The translations under genes and the position numbers were made by a program. The notes below the pieces were generated by a model that was not told where the DNA came from, did not search any database, and saw only the letters and a list, made by a program, of their open reading frames with translations. A stretch of DNA of 64,000 nt from Brevibacillus porteri (GTDB lineage Bacteria > Bacillota > Bacilli > Brevibacillales > Brevibacillaceae): NCBI RefSeq assembly GCF_003013475.1, contig NZ_PXZO01000019.1, forward strand, positions 62,001-126,000. Direction: 5' to 3'. Positions 55,874-64,000 of this stretch are shown one piece after another. The stretch's first letter is position 1; every line of letters starts with the position of its first letter.

Positions 55874-56995
55874 CTATTTTTGCGAGTAAATCAGCGTGGT
55901 GATCTTGCGTCCGTAAGCGTTGGACGCGTCTCCTTCCAATCGGTATTCAATCTGGAAGTCTCCGCTTTTTGGGTCTAGATAATGAGCAATCACCCAGAGG
56001 GTTTTCGAATTGTTTTCGTCTACCTTGACCGATACTTTTACTGGTCCGTTATATGTGGGCACTTGCTCCAGCTTTGCCATGCTTTTGAGCGCATCGTCTG
56101 TAAAGAGCACAGACAGCTGCTTCTGATTTTTTGTTTCGTACGCCAAATTCGCTGCTCGTAAATACGCCTGCGCGATGTGCTGCTGATTCGCAGGTGAACC
56201 ACGGAACTGCGAAGCTACATCCATCCGGTAATAATCAATCAGTCGACCCATCACGACAACGTATTCTGCACGCGTCAGGATCTTGTTTGGAGAAAAGGTC
56301 TTGTCCGTGAGAAACAGATTGAATTCCCGGATCGCCAGTGGGTACGGTGAATATGTATCCCGATAGAATCGGTCGCGCTTCCATTCGTAATAGCTGTTAA
56401 AGAAAGAGACTGTATCTTGTGGTTTAATATTGGCTGTACGGAATTTTTGTGGTGCCAGCATATGAAACAGCATCAAGCTGGCCTCTTCTCTCGTCAATGG
56501 CCACTGCATCCCGGCACTGGACATCCACCAGTTCGGATTTTCCTTCTCTTGCTTTTTCATCAGGTGTCCGGTTTCAGCCAAATATAGATAGTACAGCATC
56601 CGGTCTCCTGGATCAAACTTGCCCAAATCGTCTGTTTCGATTTTCATCATGGTCTTTAGATTGCTCAGCAGTTGATCTACTTCCCCCCGGAGTAGATAGC
56701 GATGATCCAGGTTTGGCTTGCGTTCTGGCTTTTCTATCGGTCCATATACCGTCTCAAATACGCGATTCAGCATAGCCAAAGCTTCGCCTCGAGTAATTGG
56801 CTTGTTTGGGTAAAAAGGCTGATATCCCTTCCTCTTTACGATGCCCAGATCCGCCATTTTGTTGATGTGCTCACGCGCCCAATGTTCCTGTATGTCCGTA
56901 TACATGCCAGGTGCAGCCGCATTCGCACTCCCTGAAAAAACGCTTTGCACTACTAGCAGTGCCAAGAGAAAAACGATAGCAAAACGCTTTACCAT
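55874..56995 (-). CDS. S-layer-homology (SLH) domain exported protein
   Basis: 373 residues. Signal peptide ending near SANAA. SLH modules begin at once: MYTDIQEHWAREHINKMADLGIVKRKG and FYPNKPITRGEALAMLNRVFE, a second set around WPLTREEASLMLFHMLAP, and a third at FSPNKILTRAEYVVVMGRLIDYY. SLH repeats bind pyruvylated cell-wall polymers. The C-terminal domain (about 270-373; VKVDENNSKTLWVIAHYLDPKSGDFQIEYRLEG) is a beta-rich module of unknown function. Single-gene unit. Confidence 0.9.
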   Translation of the reverse strand: MVKRFAIVFLLALLVVQSVFSGSANAAAPGMYTDIQEHWAREHINKMADLGIVKRKGYQPFYPNKPITRGEALAMLNRVFETVYGPIEKPERKPNLDHRYLLRGEVDQLLSNLKTMMKIETDDLGKFDPGDRMLYYLYLAETGHLMKKQEKENPNWWMSSAGMQWPLTREEASLMLFHMLAPQKFRTANIKPQDTVSFFNSYYEWKRDRFYRDTYSPYPLAIREFNLFLTDKTFSPNKILTRAEYVVVMGRLIDYYRMDVASQFRGSPANQQHIAQAYLRAANLAYETKNQKQLSVLFTDDALKSMAKLEQVPTYNGPVKVSVKVDENNSKTLWVIAHYLDPKSGDFQIEYRLEGDASNAYGRKITTLIYSQK

Positions 56996-57167
56996 GACTT
57001 ACGATGACTCCTTTCTTTCCATGATCATTTCCTTACTCCCTTTTTTTGGAATTCGTCCCCAGTAGCATCCATTCCTGCCATATTGGTCTATTTTCCTGGG
57101 TCTGATCTCTCCCTTTCTTGTATCGGGATGAAAACGGAACTTCGTTATACTTTTTCAAAACAAATGA

Positions 57168-57196
57168 AAAAGAGCCGCACTTTGTAATAGCGGCCC
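57168..57196 (-). terminator. terminator of the ABC-2 transporter operon
   Basis: GCCGC (57174-57178) with GCGGC (57190-57194), extended with one mismatch, then TTTTTC on the minus strand. Confidence 0.7.
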
Positions 57197-57224
57197 AATT
57201 ATATCCTTTTTCTCTATGCGCTGA

Positions 57225-58892
57225 CTATCCTTCAATCTGCTCTAACCAGCCTGGTCCCTTGGTAACAACCAACCGATATAAGAAAATGTTAATGAGAGTG
57301 AACAGGACGATAATCCCAAGAGCGGTCCCTAACATAGATGTCCCCAGCGAAAAACTGGCGAGGACGACTAGTCCTCCTGCCATAAGGCCTAGTACCAGCG
57401 GGAAAAGGGGATTGAGATTTTGCTTGATGGCCTCTTGTTCGGAGCTCCAACGCAGCTTAGGCAGCTGTAAATCCACCAAGATTCCGACCATGTTGATAAA
57501 AATCAGCCCCGGAATTCCACTCACGATGGCAAGTATGATAAAGCCAGGCGAAAGCTGTAAAAACCATACGGCCTCTGCAAGAAGCAGCAACATACTCACT
57601 GCACTTAGCACCAATCCTGGGAACAGCTTTGCCAACAGAATGTCGCGATATGGCATAGGCAGTAGCTTGTTCGTAAAGAATCCCTGTCCTTCTCTGGATA
57701 TGGCAGTTACGGAGGTGCTATTCATGGCACCCATGATAAGAAAAGCAGCAAAGGCGATGGCTATGCTCATACCCGCTACCGAGCCTTTCTGCATGACAGT
57801 TTGAATGAATGAAATCATTTCCCCGCTGTCACGACGGCTAAGTAATGGGATCAACATGAGTATCGGAATCAGAATGCTGGATAGCGTACAGTTCATCAGA
57901 AATGCCGGTGTCCGCCATAACATTCTCCATTCCTTGAGCGCGTATGCCAGCATAGCCGGACGTTTTTGGACAAGCTTGGCAAATGCAGTATCGACAATTT
58001 CTTTTCGTTTGGCGACTGACTCACTCATTCCCATCACACCCGAGAAGTAGAGATACGCTCCGGCGTAGAGAAAGGCGGCTATACCTGTAATCGCCACGAA
58101 AAGGAAAGCAAACAGATAGCCGAGAGAACCCCAAGTACCGCTGTCTATTAAAGCAAGGGCAGCCAGATTACTTCCAGGGAACAGCTGAGTGACAAAGCCC
58201 AACAGCCCATTTTCTTGTGTCAACAGCATTTGCTGAATTTGCTCCATACCAAATTCACTTCCGCTAGACTGACGTTGGAACAGCGCTTGAAAACCAACGA
58301 CAATTCCAATCCCGATCAGTCCTCCGATGATACGGAAGCGCTCTTTGTATTTTTTGACGTTCGTAAAACGCATGAACAGCATCACGACAAGAGCAGCCAG
58401 CACAAGCGGCAAAACAGGAACAACCAAAAAGACAAGGATCGCTAGTAAATAATACATGATCCCTGCGCCGCTTTTCACGCCAAACGTAATGAACAGAGGC
58501 CCCAGGAAAACCACTGCTGTATAATATTCATACACGAGTGCAAGAGTAAATTTGGCTCCGAGAATATGTCCTGGAGCAAGCGGCATCGGCAACAAATGCT
58601 CAACATCCTTGGAATAGTAGAAAACACTCAAGACATACAAAATCCCGAATAAAAAGATGACAAGAGATGTCATGGCTACGCCAAATCCGAGTATAGCCCC
58701 CTGCTGTCCGATCAGCGCCAATCCGTCATACAACTCTGAAATCACCAAGACAGCCGAACCAATCATGGGAAGAACACCTAGTGCAATGACAATGAGTAAC
58801 AGAGCGGTCTTCCAGCCACTCCCTTTCTCCACTCTCCAGGCTGGCTCCGCGTTTTTCATCATCATCTTCGTCAAAATCAGCACTTTATTCAT
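57225..58892 (-). CDS. ABC transporter permease, large ABC-2-like
   Basis: 555 residues with about 12 hydrophobic segments (for example TALLLIVIALGVLPMIGSAVLVI, VFLVVPVLPLVLAALVVMLFM and FLMNCTLSSILIPILMLIPLL). It begins NKVLILTKMMMKNAEPAW. The protein resembles the large two-lobed permeases of Firmicute ABC-2-type transporters. It overlaps the preceding ATPase gene by eight bases, so the two are translationally coupled and form one exporter. Substrate unknown. Confidence 0.85.
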   Translation of the reverse strand: MNKVLILTKMMMKNAEPAWRVEKGSGWKTALLLIVIALGVLPMIGSAVLVISELYDGLALIGQQGAILGFGVAMTSLVIFLFGILYVLSVFYYSKDVEHLLPMPLAPGHILGAKFTLALVYEYYTAVVFLGPLFITFGVKSGAGIMYYLLAILVFLVVPVLPLVLAALVVMLFMRFTNVKKYKERFRIIGGLIGIGIVVGFQALFQRQSSGSEFGMEQIQQMLLTQENGLLGFVTQLFPGSNLAALALIDSGTWGSLGYLFAFLFVAITGIAAFLYAGAYLYFSGVMGMSESVAKRKEIVDTAFAKLVQKRPAMLAYALKEWRMLWRTPAFLMNCTLSSILIPILMLIPLLSRRDSGEMISFIQTVMQKGSVAGMSIAIAFAAFLIMGAMNSTSVTAISREGQGFFTNKLLPMPYRDILLAKLFPGLVLSAVSMLLLLAEAVWFLQLSPGFIILAIVSGIPGLIFINMVGILVDLQLPKLRWSSEQEAIKQNLNPLFPLVLGLMAGGLVVLASFSLGTSMLGTALGIIVLFTLINIFLYRLVVTKGPGWLEQIEG

Positions 58893-59610
58893 GCTTGGTC
58901 AACTCCAGGAACAAGCTTTCCAATGATACGTCTGACTGAAAATGCTCGCGCAGCTCAGCAAAGGTTCCACTGAACAAGATTTTACCTTTGTTGATGATCC
59001 CGACTCGATCGCACAGCTTCTCAGCAACCTCCAGTACGTGTGTGGAAAAGAATACGCTTCGACCGCTATCCGCATGTTCACGCATCATTTCTTTTAACGT
59101 AAAGGATGACTTGGGATCGAGTCCAGTCAAAGGCTCATCGAGAATCCACACTTCTGGCTGATGAATGAGCGCACCCATGATCATGATTTTTTGACGCATA
59201 CCGTGCGAATAGCTCTGAATCGGATCCCCCAATGCGTTCTTCATGTCAAAGCGATCCGCCAACTGCAAAATCCGTTTTCCTCGTACCTCTTGAGGCACCT
59301 CGTAAATATCTGCCATGAAGCTGACATACTCCAGACCTTTCAGGCGCAAAAAAAGATCAGGGCTATCCGGTACATAACCGAATTGGCGTTTTGCTTCCAG
59401 TGCTTCGGATCGAATATTTTTTCCATTGATCGTGATCTCACCGTGATCCGGACGTGTGATCCCTGTGATCATTTTGATCGTGGTTGTTTTGCCAGCTCCA
59501 TTTGGTCCGAGGAAGCCAAAAATTTCTCCTTTGGGCACTGTGAGATTCATTTGATCAACTGCTTTTATGATGCCGTTGTAGCTTTTCGTCACATTGACAA
59601 GTTCTATCAT
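58885..59610 (-). CDS. ABC transporter ATP-binding protein
   Basis: 241 residues from ATG 59610 (GGGGAG eight bases upstream; the frame continues to 59664 without a better site). Walker A is GPNGAGKTT, the signature is YSHGMRQKIMIMGAL and Walker B is VWILDEPLTGLDP, typical of drug- or lipid-export ABC-2 ATPases (CcmA-like). It pairs with the permease that overlaps its 3' end. Confidence 0.93.
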   Translation of the reverse strand: MIELVNVTKSYNGIIKAVDQMNLTVPKGEIFGFLGPNGAGKTTTIKMITGITRPDHGEITINGKNIRSEALEAKRQFGYVPDSPDLFLRLKGLEYVSFMADIYEVPQEVRGKRILQLADRFDMKNALGDPIQSYSHGMRQKIMIMGALIHQPEVWILDEPLTGLDPKSSFTLKEMMREHADSGRSVFFSTHVLEVAEKLCDRVGIINKGKILFSGTFAELREHFQSDVSLESLFLELTKHE

Positions 59611-59710
59611 TGGTGTGTCTCCCCTCTCCCCCGCCGTTTTCAACATTTTTTCCTTTACTTCCACTCCTTTTATTACGAGTGGTTCAAAGAAAAGTTCCGG
59701 GAAAAGAAAA

Positions 59711-59738
59711 AGAGCCGTCGGTTATCCCAACGGCCCTC
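59711..59738 (-). terminator. terminator of the 59750-60166 gene
   Basis: GAGCCGTCGG and CCAACGGCCCTC form a ten-pair stem with G-U pairs; TTTTTC follows on the minus strand. Confidence 0.8.
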
Positions 59739-59749
59739 GTGAAAGCTTC

Positions 59750-60166
59750 TTAGTCTTGTGGTACAAAGCTACCATCACGCAGCATAGTCAATTCACCCAT
59801 GATGAATGCTAAATCTTCGCTCTCGCCGAACTTGCCACTTTCCTCCAACGCTTCCAAACGACGCAAAAGCATGTTAGCAAAATCTTGAATCTGTATCGGC
59901 TGCGCCTCCATATCTGCATCATCCAAAACTTCAAAACTAGTCAAGGCTTCCAAGTGGGTTACGATACGGAAACCGCCGATTTCCCCCAGGAACTCTTGCT
60001 TGTTCATTTTTGATTTCTCCAATTTTTGCAGCATGGACAAAATATCATTCGCTACCACGCTCGGAAAAGCAACCTGATAAAAGTTGCGATTTTTCGCTTC
60101 CTCGGTTTTGATTATCAAAACATCAATACCATCTGGCTTTTTTGCTTTTTTGCCAAACCCAAACAT
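59750..60166 (-). CDS. hypothetical soluble protein
   Basis: 138 residues from ATG 60166 (GAGGTGG five bases upstream). It begins MFGFGKKAKKPDGIDVLIIKTEEAK. It is mixed alpha/beta with an acidic C-terminus (LRRLEALEESGKFGESEDLAFIMGELTMLRDG). No membrane segment, signal peptide or cysteine, and no family recognised. It forms a unit of its own with a terminator and lies upstream of the ABC operon. Confidence 0.7.
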   Translation of the reverse strand: MFGFGKKAKKPDGIDVLIIKTEEAKNRNFYQVAFPSVVANDILSMLQKLEKSKMNKQEFLGEIGGFRIVTHLEALTSFEVLDDADMEAQPIQIQDFANMLLRRLEALEESGKFGESEDLAFIMGELTMLRDGSFVPQD

Positions 60167-60318
60167 ATATTCCACCTCAATCGTTCGATCTGTCCAACTC
60201 TCTCCATGATAGACATAATCCGAGAGTCAGACAACCCCTATCCATATATTAACTGGGCTATTTGTCTTTTTTGACACACACGCTAACGTAAAACGACTGC
60301 TTCCAAGTGAGGTGTGCC

Positions 60319-60936
60319 ATGAAAGTCAACTGGAAAAATTGGATGTTTATTCTCGCTCTCTCTTTGCTCGTCACAGGATGCATGACGCAAGTAAAGCAGG
60401 AGCAGGCAAAAAACAAGGCCAAAACACAGAGTAAGCCTGCCAAGCAGTCTGCCATCCAAAAGCTTGGCGATAACAAAATGGATGTGGTCCTCTTTTTGAA
60501 GCAAGCCGAGCATCAGCTGGAAAATGTATATTATGCTGCTGCGGACAATGCGAAGGGCAAATCTGAGTTTGAGGATGGTCTCGTCTTTCGTGAATTGCCT
60601 GAGCGCTTCGACAGTAAAGACAAGATAACGGGGTACTTCGGCCGTTTTTGGAGCCGTCCACTGGCAGAAGCCATGTACGACAACATGACGACCAAGCTGG
60701 TGAAGGAAAAAGTATACGTAGCAATCCCACGCGTCGACTATCCGACTCTGATCTCGGTACGAAACACGACTGTTCAAAAAAACAATGGAGAACTCAGTGT
60801 GACCGTGGAGGATGTAACCGATTCTTCCTTTGCTTCTGACCGCACGCTGCGCTACCGACTCGTACGCGATCAAAAGACCAAACGGTTCGAAATCAAATCA
60901 CGGGTGGGCGCTTATGGGAATGAACAATTTCAATAA
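60319..60936 (+). CDS. hypothetical lipoprotein
   Basis: 205 residues from ATG 60319 (GTGAGGTG four bases upstream). Lipobox LLVTGC with the Cys about residue 21, then a Lys/Gln-rich linker (MTQVKQEQAKNKAKTQSKPAK). The folded part contains AEHQLENVYYAAADNAKGKSEFEDGLVFRELPERFDSKDKITGYFGRFWS, then a beta region that resembles DUF-type extracytoplasmic domains (YVAIPRVDYPTLISVRNTTVQKNNGELSVTVEDV). Anchored to the outer face of the membrane; function unknown. Confidence 0.8.
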   Translation: MKVNWKNWMFILALSLLVTGCMTQVKQEQAKNKAKTQSKPAKQSAIQKLGDNKMDVVLFLKQAEHQLENVYYAAADNAKGKSEFEDGLVFRELPERFDSKDKITGYFGRFWSRPLAEAMYDNMTTKLVKEKVYVAIPRVDYPTLISVRNTTVQKNNGELSVTVEDVTDSSFASDRTLRYRLVRDQKTKRFEIKSRVGAYGNEQFQ

Positions 60937-60941
60937 GCCTC

Positions 60942-60971
60942 TTGACATTTCTTGCAGACCAAGCGAATAAT
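60942..60971 (+). promoter_or_regulatory. sigma-A promoter of proBAC
   Basis: TTGACA (60942-60947), 18-base spacer, AATAAT (60966-60971); it leads into the T-box leader. Confidence 0.7.
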
Positions 60972-60999
60972 AGTGAATTAATAAGCACATAGTGAGCGG

Positions 61000-61261
61000 C
61001 AATGACGGGGAATAGTAAAACCGCCCTTCAGGTCCAGAGAGCGAAATCCACCGGCTGAGAGGTTTCGTCCTTGAATCGATTTGAACCCACCCCAGAGCAT
61101 CCAGGGAAGACCTGGACAGGTTTCTTTCACCTGTTATCAAAGAAAGAGAGCCGGGCGTTTCTGGCTGAAGTATGCCTTCAGTCCAAAACGTCAAATAAGG
61201 TGGTACCGCGTGAGGTTATCAAGCCCTTTCGTCCTTATCAAAGAGACGAGAGGGCTTTTTT
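61000..61261 (+). ncRNA. T-box leader of proBAC, proline specifier
   Basis: The T-box sequence AGGTGGTACCGCG (61198-61210) is complete and is followed by a terminator, AGCCCT (61222-61227) with AGGGCT (61251-61256) plus T run. Upstream, stem I includes the purine-rich AGAGAGCGAAAT (61036 onward) and the specifier-loop-like TTGAACCCACC, with CCC at 61086-61088, a proline codon. Uncharged tRNA-Pro would stabilise the antiterminator and turn on proline synthesis. The 5' boundary is approximate. Confidence 0.9.
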
Positions 61262-61285
61262 GTATGCAAGAAGGGGGTTTTACGC

Positions 61286-62386
61286 ATGAAAAAGGGTAAG
61301 TTGCGTTTGGTAGTAAAGGTGGGAAGCAGTTCGATTGCAGCAGCTACAGGCGGTGTTGATCCGGCGAAAATGTCGCTGCTCGTCTCGGCTATCAGCCAAT
61401 TGCGCGAAGCGGGTCATCAGGTTGTCTTAGTCTCCTCGGGAGCTGTCGCCAGCGGCTATCAACGTCTCGGCTATCAGCAGCGACCGCGATCCTTGGCAGC
61501 CAAGCAAGCAGCGGCAGCTATCGGGCAAAGCTTGTTGATGCAGACCTATACGCAAATGTTTGGCGCCCATAACTTCAGCGTGGCGCAAATTTTGCTGACA
61601 CGCGGTGACTTTTCTCACAAGGAACGGTATCAGCACGCATTTTCCACATTGTCACTGCTTTTGGATAAAAATATTTTGCCAATCATCAACGAAAACGACA
61701 CGGTATCCGTAGCGGAATTGACCTTCGGAGACAATGATATGCTTGGCGCACTCGTCGCTGGTCTCATCCATGCTGATTTGTACACGATCCTGACTGATAC
61801 GAATGGCTTGTATGATAAAGACCCACGTTATCATGCTGATGCCAAACATATGGGCTGGCTCGAATGTGTGACAGACGAAATCGAGGCACTTGCAGGCGGA
61901 GCTTCCCAACTGGGAACAGGCGGTATGCGCTCCAAGCTGATCGCAGCAAAAACCGCCCAATCATTAGGAATTCCGAGCTTTATCGGAAAATTGACGAATA
62001 CCACTGATTTGTTGGCTGTCCTTACTGGCAACGGGAATGGCACCTATGTCAACTATCATCCAGAAGCACCTGCAACGAACGGCGTTCCTACACGCAAGCA
62101 ATGGATTGCGCTTCACTCCCCTACCCGCGGAAAAATCACGATTGATAGCGGTGCAGCAGAAGCGATTTTGGAAAAAAGCAAAAGCTTGCTCTTGGCAGGT
62201 GTCCGCGATGTATCTGGCATGTTCGAGCAAGGTGAGGTTATCGAGGTTTACTTTGAGGGTACGTTGATCGGTCGCGGTATCAGCAGATTTACTGCAGCAC
62301 AGTTAAGTGATTTTCTTTCCCCTGATAACGTAACGCGACACAGCGGTACTGTTATACATCGGGATGAATGGACGCCTGTCATCTAA
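61286..62386 (+). CDS. proB: glutamate 5-kinase
   Basis: 366 residues. Amino-acid kinase domain (about 1-260): KVGSSSIAA, VLVSSGAVASGYQRLG, NENDTVSVAELTFGDNDMLGALVAG, LTDTNGLYDKDPRY and GTGGMRSKLIAAKTA. It is followed by a C-terminal PUA domain (about 280-360). It phosphorylates glutamate at the gamma carboxyl, the first step of proline synthesis and the one subject to feedback. First gene after the T-box. Confidence 0.97.
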   Translation: MKKGKLRLVVKVGSSSIAAATGGVDPAKMSLLVSAISQLREAGHQVVLVSSGAVASGYQRLGYQQRPRSLAAKQAAAAIGQSLLMQTYTQMFGAHNFSVAQILLTRGDFSHKERYQHAFSTLSLLLDKNILPIINENDTVSVAELTFGDNDMLGALVAGLIHADLYTILTDTNGLYDKDPRYHADAKHMGWLECVTDEIEALAGGASQLGTGGMRSKLIAAKTAQSLGIPSFIGKLTNTTDLLAVLTGNGNGTYVNYHPEAPATNGVPTRKQWIALHSPTRGKITIDSGAAEAILEKSKSLLLAGVRDVSGMFEQGEVIEVYFEGTLIGRGISRFTAAQLSDFLSPDNVTRHSGTVIHRDEWTPVI

Positions 62387-62425
62387 ACGAATCCATGTAG
62401 ATAGAAAGAAGGAGTTGGAGAAACC

Positions 62426-63694
62426 ATGGAAATCTTGAAGGAAAAAGTGCATACACAAATGAGCCTGGCCAAACAGGCCTCACGAAAAATGGCAATACTC
62501 TCTCGCAAAGAAAAAGACCAGGTGCTCGTCGCAATCGGCAACCAGCTGCTGGCTGATGAGGACGTCATTCTCTCAGAAAACGCCAAGGACCTCGCCCTCG
62601 CGGAAGCAAATGGTCAGCCTGCTTCCTATCTGGACCGTCTCCTGTTGACGCCGGAGCGAATTGCACAGCTCGTGGATAGTCTAGCGCAGCTGGTATCCCT
62701 CGATGATCCGGTCGGGGAACGAATCGACTCGTGGACACGTCCAAATGGACTTTTTATCGAACAAATCCGCGTCCCTCTCGGCGTCATTGGAATGGTGTAC
62801 GAAGCCAGACCGAACGTCACCGTTGACGCAGCAGCTATCGCTATTAAAACGGGAAATGCGATCGTCTTGCGCGGCAGCCACAGCGCTGTTCACAGCAATC
62901 TCGCTTTGACGACTAGCATTCGTCAAGCGCTCACTGCGACCGGACTTGACGCAGAAACGGTGCAGTACTTGCCTTTTGCCGAACATGCCTCTGTCGATTA
63001 TTTGTGCACCGCCAATGGTCTCGTCGATGTCATCATCCCTCGGGGTGGCGCAGGACTGATCCAGCGAGTTCTGCAAATCGCAAGCGTACCTGTACTCGAA
63101 ACAGGCGTCGGAAACTGCCACATTTATGTGGATGAAGCAGCTCAGTATGACATGGCTGAAAGCATCGTGATCAATGCCAAAACGAGTCGACCTGCCGTAT
63201 GCAATGCTGCTGAAACACTGCTTGTGCACAGCAGTTGGTCACAGGAAAATCAACGAGCCTTGCTCCAAAAGCTACTGGCGAAGGGCGTTGAGCTCCGTGC
63301 TTGTGAGCGTACGATAGAGCTGCATTCCGACCTCTCCACTCAACTGCACCATGCAACGGCAGAAGACTGGGATACGGAATACTCTGCGCTGATTCTTTCG
63401 GTTCGCACTGTTGATAGCCTGAGCGAGGCCATTGAACATATTACAGCGCATACTTCCGGCCATTCAGAGGCAATCGTAACGGAAGATGAAGTCGCAGCCC
63501 GTCAGTTTTTGACTGCGATCGATGCCACAGCGGTTTATCACAACGCCTCTACCCGCTTTACAGATGGTGGAGAATTCGGCTTCGGTGCCGAAATAGGCAT
63601 CAGCACGCAAAAGCTTCACGCTCGCGGGCCAATGGGCTTGCCAGCGCTCACTTCTTACAAGTATGTCGTACGCGGAAACGGCCAAATCCGATAG
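62426..63694 (+). CDS. proA: gamma-glutamyl phosphate reductase
   Basis: 422 residues, aldehyde dehydrogenase fold. Family blocks IRVPLGVIGMVYEARPNVTVDAA, NAIVLRGSHSAVHSN, the active-site Cys in TSRPAVCNAAETLLVH and the C-terminal GEFGFGAEIGISTQKLHARGPMGL are present. It reduces gamma-glutamyl phosphate to the semialdehyde with NADPH. It lies 39 bases after proB, with AAGGAG upstream. Confidence 0.97.
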   Translation: MEILKEKVHTQMSLAKQASRKMAILSRKEKDQVLVAIGNQLLADEDVILSENAKDLALAEANGQPASYLDRLLLTPERIAQLVDSLAQLVSLDDPVGERIDSWTRPNGLFIEQIRVPLGVIGMVYEARPNVTVDAAAIAIKTGNAIVLRGSHSAVHSNLALTTSIRQALTATGLDAETVQYLPFAEHASVDYLCTANGLVDVIIPRGGAGLIQRVLQIASVPVLETGVGNCHIYVDEAAQYDMAESIVINAKTSRPAVCNAAETLLVHSSWSQENQRALLQKLLAKGVELRACERTIELHSDLSTQLHHATAEDWDTEYSALILSVRTVDSLSEAIEHITAHTSGHSEAIVTEDEVAARQFLTAIDATAVYHNASTRFTDGGEFGFGAEIGISTQKLHARGPMGLPALTSYKYVVRGNGQIR

Positions 63695-63714
63695 TCCAAA
63701 GGGAGGGAATCACC

Positions 63715-64000
63715 ATGAGTAACCAAGCAACAATGATTACAGAAGGGCGGATCGGTTTTCTCGGTGCAGGCTCGATCGTGGAGGCCATGCTTTCCGGTAT
63801 CGTAAAGAAAGGCTTACTCCCTTCTGAGCGTATTACCGTCTCCAACCGCAATAATATGGAGCGTTTGGAACAGTTGGCAAATGACTACGGGGTAACTGCT
63901 ACTCAGGACAAATTTGAGGTAGTCCGCTCTTCCGATATTTTGATTTTGGCCATCAAGCCGAAGGATGCAGCAGAGGCTTTGCAGGATTTGCGTGGAGTTG
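63715..64000 (+). CDS. proC: pyrroline-5-carboxylate reductase, N-terminal part (gene runs off the right edge)
   Basis: The frame from ATG 63715 (AGGGAGG upstream) is open to base 64000 and gives about 95 residues. The NAD(P)-binding start is RIGFLGAGSIVEAMLSGIVKKGLL, followed by ITVSNRNNMERLEQLANDYGV and DILILAIKPKD, as in ProC. It would carry out the last step of proline synthesis; 20 bases after proA, same operon. Confidence 0.93.
   Translation, partial: MSNQATMITEGRIGFLGAGSIVEAMLSGIVKKGLLPSERITVSNRNNMERLEQLANDYGVTATQDKFEVVRSSDILILAIKPKDAAEALQDLRGV

Overview
The window looks like a chromosomal segment of a spore-forming, low-to-mid GC Gram-positive bacterium of the Brevibacillus / Paenibacillaceae type. 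This is inferred from two spore-germination receptor operons, a Bacillus-type suf operon, a fadNAE operon, S-layer-homology and stalk-domain exported proteins, SAM-I and T-box leaders, and close likeness of several proteins to Bacillus subtilis FloT, YuaF, YusI and YteJ. No rRNA, tRNA, IS element, prophage or CRISPR array was recognised. Most of it is ordinary housekeeping sequence, packed into short operons that end in clear Rho-independent terminators.

Layout. 0-5.5 kb: the end of a polysaccharide deacetylase gene, the yuaF-floT membrane-microdomain operon behind an ECF/sigma-W-type promoter, a NUDIX hydrolase, and several small membrane proteins, including a 25-residue peptide gene. 5.5-10.9 kb: sufCDSUB for Fe-S cluster assembly, with a palindrome at its promoter. 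11-16.5 kb: an exported stalk-domain protein, pckA with a CcpN-like site on its -10 region, an M20 amidohydrolase, SCP2 and VOC proteins, and a 290-bp imperfect palindrome that contains no gene. 16.8-28 kb: a chemoreceptor, an operon of yusI-like / aminotransferase / thioredoxin-like / gcvH genes, a DUF2797 protein, a second polysaccharide deacetylase, an orphan GlnQ-type ATPase, sppA-yteJ and a CAP-domain protein. 28-34 kb: an MFS transporter and a BmrC/BmrD-like heterodimeric ABC exporter with a terminator in its leader, then a GNAT acetyltransferase.

34-40.5 kb is a methionine-salvage locus: mtnKA (minus) and mtnWXBD (plus) diverge, each behind its own SAM-I riboswitch, with a decayed ECF sigma gene between them. 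40.5-48.2 kb holds two divergent ger operons with different gene order. 48.2-50.1 kb is an AT-rich pocket of three unrecognised exported or membrane proteins, bracketed by two nearly identical terminator hairpins. 50-55.8 kb is fadN-fadA-fadE (fatty-acid beta-oxidation) behind a promoter and two FadR-like palindromes. 55.8-60.9 kb: an SLH protein, an ABC-2 exporter pair, a small unknown protein and a lipoprotein. 60.9-64 kb: a T-box leader and proB-proA-proC, with proC running off the window.

The most unusual items are the structured palindrome at 15.25-15.54 kb, the sigma-factor remnant that keeps an ECF-type promoter, the leader attenuator before the ABC exporter, the hairpin-bracketed pocket at 48.2-50.1 kb, and several small peptide genes missed by a length cutoff. 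I did not find a convincing new defence or other large novel system here.
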